The translations under genes were made by a program, and so were the position numbers. From Bacteroidaceae bacterium (GTDB lineage Bacteria > Bacteroidota > Bacteroidia > Bacteroidales > Bacteroidaceae): a stretch of 59,088 nucleotides of DNA. Below the pieces are notes generated by a model that worked only from the letters and a program-made list of their open reading frames with translations, was not told the DNA's origin and did no database searches. Shown here piece after piece: positions 52,248 to 59,088 of the stretch (its first letter is position 1; each line of letters starts with the position of its first letter). The DNA lies in NCBI GenBank assembly GCA_017933995.1, contig JAGBKI010000057.1:1-59088 (forward strand), read 5' to 3'.

Positions 52248-52280
52248 GGCGGGTCGACGGACACCATCCGTCGACCCGCC
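52248..52280 (+). terminator. Rho-independent terminator after the HtrA gene
   Basis: A perfect 14-bp stem (52248-52261 with 52267-52280), 5-base loop, then ATTTTTTTGC. Textbook terminator. Confidence 0.92.
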
Positions 52281-52468
52281 ATTTTTTTGCTACCTGCGGC
52301 TTACACCCCGCGTGGCCTCGCGCCCGCCGCAGGCGGTGTTAATTATTTTTAACAAATGGGGGGGCAATTTTAACTATTTGTGTGTTCCTTTGCAGTTGAT
52401 ATGCGGCTTGACCATTGCCGTATGCGCGCCGAGCGCGGCGCTGAAAGTTGAACTTATATAGAGATTAT

Positions 52469-52762
52469 ATGGAGAGAACTACCCTGAATGATTGTGCGTC
52501 GGCCTTTGGCGACGCTTTGGCGCAACCTGCGTCCACTTTCCTAACCGCGTCCGCGCGGCGGGGATATGTTGCGCCCGCCCAGCGTGTGCTTGAACTGGGC
52601 GGCGACAGCGATTTCGCCGCCGGGATAGAAACAGGCGGAAATATTTTCACGGGGTCGCAGGGAAGTGCAAGTATTGACATAGACCCTTTCAAAGACGACG
52701 ACGACCCGTGGAACGACTCTAACACGCGCGGCTACGCCTACGAATGGGGCGAAAGCCCGTAG
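52469..52762 (+). CDS. Small acidic protein of unknown function
   Basis: A 97-residue protein: MERTTLNDCASAFGDALAQP, a middle QRVLELGGDSDFAAGIETGG and an acidic tail DIDPFKDDDDPWND. No signal peptide or recognisable domain is seen. Its start is chosen at the ATG that follows a T/A-rich leader; the frame upstream (MNLYRDY) is an alternative. It precedes a surface lipoprotein on the same strand by 42 bases, in the same arrangement as other short acidic peptides next to Bacteroidales surface genes. Confidence 0.6.
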   Translation: MERTTLNDCASAFGDALAQPASTFLTASARRGYVAPAQRVLELGGDSDFAAGIETGGNIFTGSQGSASIDIDPFKDDDDPWNDSNTRGYAYEWGESP

Positions 52763-52804
52763 TAGGACGGACAGGACATGTAACCCCCAAAACACCATAG
52801 ACAC

Positions 52805-53806
52805 ATGATGCAACTCACCACTTTCACCGTAGAGACGCGCTTCCAGCGCACCCTGCGACGGAGCCTGTACATCATCTGCGCGCTGGCGGCCATGCTGCTC
52901 GTGGCCAACTTGGTGGCCTGCTCCTCGGACGACGAGGTGCTGCCCGCCGAAGAGGAGAAGGGCTATCCCATCACCATCGAAGTGCAATTCCCTGGCGACA
53001 ACAGCGAGTCTACACGGCGCTTCGTCCCGCTCAGCAGCGTGACGGACGAGGGCGGCGCGGCGAGCGACGTGAATCGCTTGGCCTCAATGTACGATGACTG
53101 GGACCTAAAGAATATCACCGTGTGGAACTTCCCTTCTATGGGCGACCAACTTTATCTCCGATACAAAGGAAAAACGAGCGTGCTGGAGTACGACCAGACG
53201 TACTTCCCGCCAGCTTTCAAGGGCACCGTCCACGCCGAGCCTACAGCGGGCGACAGCGTGACCGTATGGCTGAGGAACTCGAACGCGCCCGACTGCTTCA
53301 AGCCAAAGGACACGACAGGAGACAGCATCTACGACTACCGCAACTTCCTCGACCAGGACGGCACGCTCGACAACGCCGTGGCACGCGCGATTTTCAGAGG
53401 AAAAGAGACGTTTTGGCCAGGCCGCGTATGGGACGCGAATACGAACCAGCCCATCGGCGCAGAACTGCCGCGAATTACGCTGAACATCATCGACGTGTGC
53501 CTGATGAGATTCACCATCATTTCGGACGAGAGTCTCTATTATGCAAGAACAACCACCACCGTGTCCTACTGCCAAGGCGGCACGCCGCTGGCCAGTGCAA
53601 CCTTCACGATTGACCCGTCGTTCGAAAACGTCGTGTTCATGGCCGTGCCTGCTGGGACTTACGACGGCCAGGCCACGCTGAAGTATAAGAACGAAGATGG
53701 CAGCGATATATACATTCTGGGCAACAAGACGAGCGGCATCACGCTCAAGCCAGGCTCCCTGTACAGGAGAACTATCGATTTCTGCGAATCGACGATTATG
53801 CAATAA
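52805..53806 (+). CDS. Fimbrillin-like surface lipoprotein
   Basis: A 333-residue lipoprotein: hydrophobic IICALAAMLLVANLVAC then SSDDE (lipobox Cys). The mature protein starts YPITIEVQFPG and has a beta-rich body with VTVWLRNSNA, PRITLNIIDVCLMRFTI, FMAVPAGTYDGQATLKY and a closing SGITLKPGSLYRRTIDF. The overall style is that of FimA/Mfa-type fimbrillin or adhesin lipoproteins, whose members are surface-assembled, but no conserved motif fixes it. ATG 52808 is an alternative start. A strong terminator follows. Confidence 0.65.
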   Translation: MMQLTTFTVETRFQRTLRRSLYIICALAAMLLVANLVACSSDDEVLPAEEEKGYPITIEVQFPGDNSESTRRFVPLSSVTDEGGAASDVNRLASMYDDWDLKNITVWNFPSMGDQLYLRYKGKTSVLEYDQTYFPPAFKGTVHAEPTAGDSVTVWLRNSNAPDCFKPKDTTGDSIYDYRNFLDQDGTLDNAVARAIFRGKETFWPGRVWDANTNQPIGAELPRITLNIIDVCLMRFTIISDESLYYARTTTTVSYCQGGTPLASATFTIDPSFENVVFMAVPAGTYDGQATLKYKNEDGSDIYILGNKTSGITLKPGSLYRRTIDFCESTIMQ

Positions 53807-53819
53807 TAACAGACGCGCA

Positions 53820-53872
53820 CAGCAAAGAGGGGCGCAGCACCGCACGACGCGGTGTTGCGCCCCTCTTTGCTG
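53820..53872. terminator. 24-bp terminator hairpin after the fimbrillin-like gene
   Basis: CAGCAAAGAGGGGCGCA... (53820-53843) pairs with 53849-53872 with one G-T wobble and a 5-base loop. It ends the 52469-53806 cluster. Between here and hisIE only a second promoter zone is seen. Confidence 0.85.
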
Positions 53873-53989
53873 CCGTTTCCGCATCCGTCCTACGGCGGTC
53901 TGCAATCCTTGCTTAGCGAAGAAAGGCCGCTGCGCGCCGCTAATAGGGAAAAACTGTACGTTTTGCTTTACGCAGCAAGCCACTTGCAC

Positions 53990-53997
53990 TACTTTTG
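53990..53997 (+). promoter_or_regulatory. Putative -7 element of hisIE
   Basis: TACTTTTG 20 bases before the hisIE start. A TTTG at 53962-53965 is 24 bases away, slightly long. Confidence 0.5.
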
Positions 53998-54016
53998 CCC
54001 CGCAAAACCCACACCG

Positions 54017-54637
54017 ATGAAACAGACCATTGACTTTGCCAAGGGCGGCGGCCTGGTGCCCGCCATCGTGCAGGACGCCCGCACCAAGACCGTCCTCATG
54101 ATGGGCTATATGAACGAGGAGGCGTACAAGAAGACGCTCCTCACCAAGCGCGTTACTTTCTACAGCCGCTCGCGCCAGACGCTCTGGACCAAGGGCGAGA
54201 CGAGCGGCAACTTCCTCGACCTGGTGAGCATCACGCCCGACTGCGACGGCGACACGCTCTTGGTGAAAGCCCACCCCCACGGCCCCGCCTGCCACACTGG
54301 CACGGACACCTGCTGGGGCGAGACGAACGACGAGAACCCCCTGCTGTTCCTCACCGAGTTGCAGGACTTCATCGAGCGGCGCCACGAGGAGATGCCCGAG
54401 GGGTCGTACACCACCTCGCTGTTCCGCGACGGCCTGAACCGCATGGCGCAGAAGGTGGGCGAGGAGGCGCTTGAGGCCGTCATCGAGGCTGTGCATGGCA
54501 CAGACGAACGCCTCGTCTACGAGGGCAGCGACCTGTTCTACCACCTCATCGTGCTGCTCACGGCCAAGGGCCTGCGCATCGAGGACCTCGCCGCCGAACT
54601 GCGCGAACGCCACAACCCCGGGTGGAAGAAGCACTGA
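54017..54637 (+). CDS. hisI: Bifunctional phosphoribosyl-AMP cyclohydrolase / phosphoribosyl-ATP pyrophosphatase HisIE
   Basis: A 206-residue bifunctional enzyme of histidine synthesis. The HisI part (residues ~1-105) has MMGYMNEEAY, TFYSRSRQTLWTKGETSGN and the zinc ligands in CDGDTL and ACHTGTDTCW. The HisE part (~110-200) has TSLFRDGLNRMAQKVGEEALE and the helical DLFYHLIVLL. It stands apart from other his genes in view. The start at 54017 is fixed by the HisI N-terminus. Confidence 0.95.
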   Translation: MKQTIDFAKGGGLVPAIVQDARTKTVLMMGYMNEEAYKKTLLTKRVTFYSRSRQTLWTKGETSGNFLDLVSITPDCDGDTLLVKAHPHGPACHTGTDTCWGETNDENPLLFLTELQDFIERRHEEMPEGSYTTSLFRDGLNRMAQKVGEEALEAVIEAVHGTDERLVYEGSDLFYHLIVLLTAKGLRIEDLAAELRERHNPGWKKH

Positions 54638-54654
54638 AACTCATATCGGCTGCA

Positions 54655-54745
54655 AGCGGCCTGAAAGGCCAACGAGCATATAGCCCAGGGCAGCGCCCTG
54701 GGGAAGCGGCATTAACAAACCCCGCCCTGAAAGGGCAAAAGCATT
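54655..54745. repeat. CCTGAAAGG / CCCAGGG / GCCCTGAAAGGGC repeat, second locus
   Basis: The three short hairpins GCGGCCTGAAAGGCC, CCCAGGGCAGCGCCCTGGG and CGCCCTGAAAGGGCAAAAGC stand in a row between hisIE and lysC, five bases before the lysC start. They are the same modules as at 45164-45336 but without the inverted second half. Confidence 0.7.
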
Positions 54746-54749
54746 TACT

Positions 54750-56066
54750 ATGAAAGTTCTCAAATTCGGCGGCACCTCCGTGGGCAGCCCCGAGCGCATC
54801 AAGGAAGTGGCACGCCTCGTCAGCAACGGCGAGCGCAAAATCGTCGTGCTCAGCGCCATGTCCGGCACGACCAACTCACTCGTCGAAATCGCCGACTATT
54901 TCAAGAAGCGCAACGTCGAGTCGGGCTACGCCATGATAGGCCACCTGCGCACCCGCTATAAGCACCACGTCCCCGAACTCTACGCCACGCCCGAGGCGCG
55001 CCGCGCCTGCGAGAAGTACTTCCGCGAGACCTTCATCGGCCTGCAGCGCCTCTGCGGCGGCGACTTCACCGACGCCACCGAGAAGACCGTCCTGGCACAG
55101 GGCGAACTGCTCAGCACGCACATGATGACCTACTACCTGCGCGAGCAGGGCGTCAAGGTGCGCCTCGTCCCGGCACTCGACTTCATGCGCATCGACGCCG
55201 AGGGCGAGCCGCTGCTGGCCCCCATCGCCGAATACTGGGACAAACTCCTGGCCGCCGACACCGACACCGAGGTGTTCCTCACGCAGGGCTTCATCTGCCG
55301 CAACTCCGAAGGAGGCGTCGACAACCTGCAGCGCGGCGGGTCTGACTACACCGCCTCGCTCATCGGCGCCGCGCTCCACCTCGACGAAATCCAGATATGG
55401 ACCGACATCGACGGTATGCACAACAACGACCCGCGCTTCGTCGAGGGTACGCGCCCCGTGCGCCAGCTCCACTTCGAGGAGGCCGCCGAACTGGCCTACT
55501 TCGGCGCCAAAATCCTCCACCCCACGTGCATACAGCCCGCGCGCTACGCCGGCGTGCCCGTCCGCCTGCTCAACACGATGCAGCCCGACGCCCCCGGCAC
55601 GCTCATCAACAACACGATGCAGCCGGGCGCCATCAAGGCCATCGCCGCCAAGGACGACATCACCGCCGTCAAGGTCGTCTCCAGCCGTATGCTGTTGGCA
55701 ACGGGTTTCCTGCGCAACATCTTCGAAATCTTCGAGCGCTACCACACGAGCATCGATATGGTGGCCACGTCCGAGGTGGGTGTCTCGCTCACCGTCGACA
55801 ACACCAGCCGCCTCGCCGCCATCGTCGAGGAACTCAAGAAGACCGGCACCGTCGAGGTGGACAGCGACATGTGCATCATCTGCGTCGTAGGCGACCTCGT
55901 GCGCGAGAACAAGGGCTACATCGGGCGCATCACGTCCGCCCTCTCCGACGTCGCCGTCCGCATGATTTCATACGGTGGCAGCAACCACAACGTCTCCTTC
56001 CTCGTCCACCGCGACGACAAGAAGAAAGCCCTCCAGGCGCTGAGCGACACGCTCTTCAAAGAATAG
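54750..56066 (+). CDS. lysC: Aspartate kinase
   Basis: A 438-residue enzyme for the first step of the aspartate pathway. The signature MKVLKFGGTSVGS (1-13) and the catalytic FLTQGFICR / GGSDYTASLIGAALHLDEI are present, followed by two ACT-like regulatory modules (about 290-430, AVKVVSSRMLLATGF, CIICVVGDLVRENKGYIG, MISYGGSNHNVSFLV) where lysine or threonine would inhibit. It is monofunctional (no homoserine dehydrogenase domain). The hairpin repeat directly before the start may affect its expression. lysA follows 150 bases downstream. Confidence 0.95.
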   Translation: MKVLKFGGTSVGSPERIKEVARLVSNGERKIVVLSAMSGTTNSLVEIADYFKKRNVESGYAMIGHLRTRYKHHVPELYATPEARRACEKYFRETFIGLQRLCGGDFTDATEKTVLAQGELLSTHMMTYYLREQGVKVRLVPALDFMRIDAEGEPLLAPIAEYWDKLLAADTDTEVFLTQGFICRNSEGGVDNLQRGGSDYTASLIGAALHLDEIQIWTDIDGMHNNDPRFVEGTRPVRQLHFEEAAELAYFGAKILHPTCIQPARYAGVPVRLLNTMQPDAPGTLINNTMQPGAIKAIAAKDDITAVKVVSSRMLLATGFLRNIFEIFERYHTSIDMVATSEVGVSLTVDNTSRLAAIVEELKKTGTVEVDSDMCIICVVGDLVRENKGYIGRITSALSDVAVRMISYGGSNHNVSFLVHRDDKKKALQALSDTLFKE

Positions 56067-56073
56067 AAAATTA

Positions 56074-56210
56074 GGAGCGAGGAATTAGGAATTGCCATCC
56101 GGCGCGCTTCGTTTTCCGCCTTTCGCGCGGCCAATTCCTAATTCCTAACTCCTCATTCCGACCTCGCGCAGCCAATTCCTAATTCCTAACTCCTCATTCC
56201 TAAGTCCCTG
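56074..56210. repeat. ATTCCTAATTCCTAACTCCTC repeats between lysC and lysA
   Basis: CCAATTCCTAATTCCTAACT plus CCTCATTCC occurs twice (about 56130 and 56171) and a related piece is inverted at about 56076 (AGGAGCGAGGAATTAGGAATT). The block fills the gap of 150 bases and could form hairpins. Confidence 0.7.
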
Positions 56211-56216
56211 ATCCCG

Positions 56217-57389
56217 ATGCCCCAAACCCCGTTCTACTACTACGACCTTGCCCTGCTGCGGCGCACGCTCGACGCGCTCCAGGCCGCTATCCGTCCCGAC
56301 GACCCGTTCCGCGTGCACTACGCCTTCAAAGCCTGCTACAACGCCGACGTGGCGCGCACCATACGCGACCGCGGCCTCGGCGCCGACTGCGTGAGCGAGG
56401 GCGAAGTGGCGCGCCTGCTCGAACTCGGATTCCCCGCCGACCGCCTCGTCTTCGCAGGCGTGGGAAAGACCGATGCTGCCATCGACCGCGCCGTCCAGGC
56501 CGGCATCGGAGCCTTCAACGTAGAGAACCTGCAGGAACTTGAGGTCATCAGCCAGCGCGCCGCCGCACTCGGACAGACCGCACGCGTCGCACTGCGCATC
56601 AACCCCGGCGTCGATGCCCATACGCACGAGAAAATCACCACCGGCCTGCCCGAAAACAAATTCGGCATAGCCCTCGAAGACACCCTCACCGCCATAAGCC
56701 GCGCCCACCAACTGCCCGCCCTGCAGTTCGTCGGCCTCCACTTCCACATCGGCAGCCAGGTGCTCGACGCCAGCCTCTTCGCCCCCCTCTGCGACGTCAT
56801 CAACCGCCTGCAGGACGACGTCGAAGCCGCCGGGTTCACCATGTCCTACATCAACGTGGGCGGCGGACTGGGCATCGACTACGAGCATCCCGACGAGCAC
56901 CCCGTGCCAGACTTCGAGTCCTATTTCGCCGTCTTCCGCCAGGGGCTGCGCCTCCGCCCGGGCCAGACCGTCCACTTCGAGCTGGGGCGCAGCATCGTCG
57001 GCCAGTGCGGCACGCTCATCACGCGCGTGCTCTTCGTCAAGGAGGGCAAGGAGAAACGCTTCGCCATCCTCGACGCCGGTTTCACCGACCTGGTGCGCGT
57101 GGCCATGTACGGTGCCTACCACGCCATCGAGAACCTCTCCGCCCGCCCCGGCGAACCCGTCGAACCCTACGACGTGGCCGGCCCCGTCTGCGAAAGCAGC
57201 GACGTCTTCGCCGTAGACCGACCCCTGCCGCGCACGCGCCGTGGCGACCTCTTCGCCATCCGCAGCGCCGGCGCCTACGGCCACGTCATGGCCTCCACCT
57301 ACAACTACCGCCCCCTCCCCGCCGAATACAGCGGCGACGGCCCTTTTAAGCCTGAAGCAGTTTCAGTTCCGGCACAAAAACGTCAATAA
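56217..57389 (+). CDS. lysA: Diaminopimelate decarboxylase
   Basis: A 390-residue PLP enzyme that decarboxylates meso-diaminopimelate to lysine. The PLP lysine is in VHYAFKACYNADV (about Lys40), followed by the fold-III landmarks VGLHFHIGSQVL (about 178), NVGGGLGIDYEHPDE and the C-terminal catalytic CESSDVFAVDRPLP (about 325), with EPVEPYDVAGPV just before. It is in the same orientation as lysC and likely belongs to the same lysine pathway unit. Confidence 0.94.
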   Translation: MPQTPFYYYDLALLRRTLDALQAAIRPDDPFRVHYAFKACYNADVARTIRDRGLGADCVSEGEVARLLELGFPADRLVFAGVGKTDAAIDRAVQAGIGAFNVENLQELEVISQRAAALGQTARVALRINPGVDAHTHEKITTGLPENKFGIALEDTLTAISRAHQLPALQFVGLHFHIGSQVLDASLFAPLCDVINRLQDDVEAAGFTMSYINVGGGLGIDYEHPDEHPVPDFESYFAVFRQGLRLRPGQTVHFELGRSIVGQCGTLITRVLFVKEGKEKRFAILDAGFTDLVRVAMYGAYHAIENLSARPGEPVEPYDVAGPVCESSDVFAVDRPLPRTRRGDLFAIRSAGAYGHVMASTYNYRPLPAEYSGDGPFKPEAVSVPAQKRQ

Positions 57390-57411
57390 CAACCTCGGAG
57401 AGGTTACAGAA

Positions 57412-57600
57412 GATAGGCCGGGGCAGCGCCCCGGTACCTCGGATAACATTTATAACCAACCCCAGCGGGGTTGCACTAACCACGATGCTTCTTGCAATGG
57501 TTTTGTGCAACCCCGCCGGGGTTGGTTTTTATGCGCACCATTTGCCGGGGCGATGCCCCGGCCTATCGTCTGTACCCCCGCCGGGGGTAACAATAGCGCA
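57412..57600. repeat. Nested GGCCGGGG / AACCCCGCGGGGTT inverted repeats
   Basis: GATAGGCCGGGGCAGCGCCC at 57412 (outer arm) is inverted at 57545-57567 (CCGGGGCGATGCCCCGG...TATC). Inside, CCAACCCCAGCGGGGTTGCA at 57456 is inverted at about 57506 (TGCAACCCCGCCGGGGTTGG). Similar GTACCCCCGCnGGGGGTA pieces follow near 57580 and 57665. It fills most of the 500 bases between lysA and the next gene and resembles the element at 49141-49200. Confidence 0.75.
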
Positions 57601-57816
57601 CATATACGTGGTTATATTACGCACATACACGACACCTTTGCCCTCCCCAGCCTGTCATCCGTACCCCCGCTGGGGGTATCCTCTTCCGCGCTGCCTCTCC
57701 CCTCCCATCTTTTTTTGTTTTGCAACCTCCGCTTTACAAATTACCCCCCCGTGTTAATAAAAGTTAATCCCGTGCCGCAGCGGGCGGGAGCGGGGTCGCA
57801 CGGGCTGTTGTTGGGG

Positions 57817-57824
57817 TACTTTTG
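57817..57824 (+). promoter_or_regulatory. Putative -7 element of the LRR/EF-hand protein
   Basis: TACTTTTG about 67 bases before the start codon at 57891; the -33 region is CTGTTGTTG, not an exact match. Confidence 0.45.
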
Positions 57825-57890
57825 CGGCGTGCTGCGACAGCAGATACGCAGAACTGTCACCCATTTTCATTCACCCTAAAACATCTCAAG

Positions 57891-59088
57891 ATGAAAAAAC
57901 AACTACTCGCGCTGCTTTTGGCAGCAAGCCCTTTTACGCTCCTGGCGCAGAATGTAGCAATCAACGCCACCAACTTCCCCGACGCCACGTTCCGTAGCAT
58001 CGTGGCCCAATACGACAGGGACGGCAACGGCACGCTGACCACCGCTGAGCAGCAACAGGACGCTGACGGAAAAGACCTGACGTTCCTCATCAGTGTCGCC
58101 GACGGGCAAAAGATTACCAAGTTCAACGGCATCAAGCTGCTGAAGAGCGTGAAAACCTTCGACTTCAGAATCGCCTCCGGCGCCACCGTGCCCAACACGA
58201 TTGACGTCAGCGGTATGACCTCACTGAGCTACCTATATGTACGTGATAGCACGATGAGCGTGCAGTACGTGTACGTCGACAACTGCACGGCGCTCGCCAA
58301 CATGTATTTACACAAAGGGGACTTCACAACCGTAAGCCTGCGGGGCTGTACAGCCTTTGACCGTCGCTATATCAACTCACCTGGCACAAGAATAAAGAAT
58401 CTTGACCTGCGCGACTGTATAGGCATAACCGATTATGATGCTTCTACGAGCGAGATGGAGACACTGCTGTTGAGCGGGTGCACCGGGCTGAAATACCTCC
58501 TCGCCATCCATAACCGTCTGACGGAGCTGGACCTTACCGACTGCACCTCCCTCATCACCTGCCGTGTCCAATACAACCACCTTAGGAAACTGGTGCTGCC
58601 CAGCGAGTTCGCATCCACAAACACGAGTAATACCTCCTATTTGTTCTGCGACAACAACCACCTCACAGCGCTGGTGCACATTGACCCGACGCAGGGAAGA
58701 AACATCCTGACCACGCAATACGTGCACACGGACTTGCAGATAATAGAGCACGAAGGCAAGCAGAAGGTCTGCGCGGAGATATTCCCCTACAGCGCGAGCG
58801 CCACAGCCGAAGAGATCAACCTCATGCCCCACACCCACTCGCAGATACTGCTCGGCACGTTCTACCACCCCGAACTCGACTACTCCGCCCAGCTGCCCAC
58901 CACCGCCGACGGCGGGCTGAAAATCATCAAGACCGGCACGGGCGACAACACGCACTTCTACATCGTCGTGGCCGAGGACGTGACCAAGGACATCGACCTC
59001 TACGGCAAGCGCATACACTACAAGAAAGCCAACACCGTTGTCAACGGCAAGAAACAGAACACCTTTATCCTCGACTTCGCCGAAAAGG
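57891..59088 (+). CDS. Secreted leucine-rich-repeat protein with EF-hand loop (partial)
   Basis: An open frame from ATG 57891 to the window end (399 codons so far, no stop). It starts with a signal peptide (LLALLLAASPFTLLA, cleavage near AQ). A canonical EF-hand loop DRDGNGTLTTAE (about 45-56) follows, preceded by FPDATFRSIVAQY. Irregular LRR-like blocks come next (IDVSGMTSLSYLYV, LTELDLTDCTSLITCRV, LLLSGCTGLKYLL, LRKLVLPSEF). The combination of an EF-hand followed by LRRs is common in Prevotella secreted proteins, and a C-terminal sorting tail would be expected beyond the window. Confidence 0.8.
   Translation, partial: MKKQLLALLLAASPFTLLAQNVAINATNFPDATFRSIVAQYDRDGNGTLTTAEQQQDADGKDLTFLISVADGQKITKFNGIKLLKSVKTFDFRIASGATVPNTIDVSGMTSLSYLYVRDSTMSVQYVYVDNCTALANMYLHKGDFTTVSLRGCTAFDRRYINSPGTRIKNLDLRDCIGITDYDASTSEMETLLLSGCTGLKYLLAIHNRLTELDLTDCTSLITCRVQYNHLRKLVLPSEFASTNTSNTSYLFCDNNHLTALVHIDPTQGRNILTTQYVHTDLQIIEHEGKQKVCAEIFPYSASATAEEINLMPHTHSQILLGTFYHPELDYSAQLPTTADGGLKIIKTGTGDNTHFYIVVAEDVTKDIDLYGKRIHYKKANTVVNGKKQNTFILDFAEK

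Overview
This 59 kb window is chromosomal DNA of a Bacteroidales bacterium, most likely a moderately GC-rich member of the Prevotellaceae. The evidence is an RprX/RprY-type two-component pair, Bacteroidetes promoters (TTTG, 19-20 bases, TAnnTTTG), surface lipoproteins with an FTSC-like lipobox, BspA-type leucine-rich repeats, DUF6078, a histone-like HU relative, outer-membrane beta-barrels and many intergenic hairpin repeats. No tRNA, rRNA, CRISPR array or intact transposase gene was found.

Layout. 1-780: 84-bp tandem repeats and a 21-bp iteron array. 782-4481: rprX, rprY and a convergent metY. 4548-9269: a decayed, recombined stretch holding a MATE remnant, a truncated Abi_2 (AbiF-like) gene fused out of frame to a foreign gene tail, a Nim-like flavoprotein, an acetyltransferase remnant, an FISUMP-type lipoprotein and one intact Abi_2 gene. 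Both Abi_2 genes have the same promoter and structured leader. 9342-16654: an AraC regulator with an in-frame stop, a ferritin-like protein, an MBL hydrolase, a VOC / DUF1016 nuclease / GDPD run, and a start-stop coupled radical SAM-SPASM plus Gfo/Idh/MocA pair. 16722-18425: an ECF sigma factor fused through one membrane segment to an outer-membrane barrel. 18589-24300: 22-bp iterons, DUF6078, the HU relative, a lipoprotein, a short peptide gene and a beta-helix surface protein.

24372-29631 holds two paralogous modules, each a small protein beginning MARxIxETPxLxGEDA followed by a GNAT acetyltransferase, with a BspA lipoprotein between them. They lie downstream of a Na/Pi cotransporter-PhoU protein that carries a C-terminal OmpR-type DNA-binding domain. 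The 3' end of that domain is duplicated as a fragment before the second module. 29831-32243: a GmrSD-like restriction protein and a phage-antirepressor-like remnant. 32443-34590: a TonB-receptor-like barrel.

From 35026 on the window is mostly housekeeping: valS, an SGNH hydrolase, a PAP2 phosphatase, radC, a SufT-like gene, lpxH, a NatA/NatB-type ABC exporter, tadA-yraN, a MATE exporter, a helix-hairpin-helix barrel protein, a patatin, an HtrA protease behind a ~200-base inverted repeat, a fimbrillin-like lipoprotein, hisIE, lysC, lysA, and an LRR/EF-hand surface protein cut by the window end.

Best candidates for new biology: the Abi_2 genes with a shared leader RNA, the GNAT/MARxIxETP modules, the transporter-PhoU-DNA-binding fusion and the sigma-barrel fusion. 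All calls come from reading the sequence; no database search was run.
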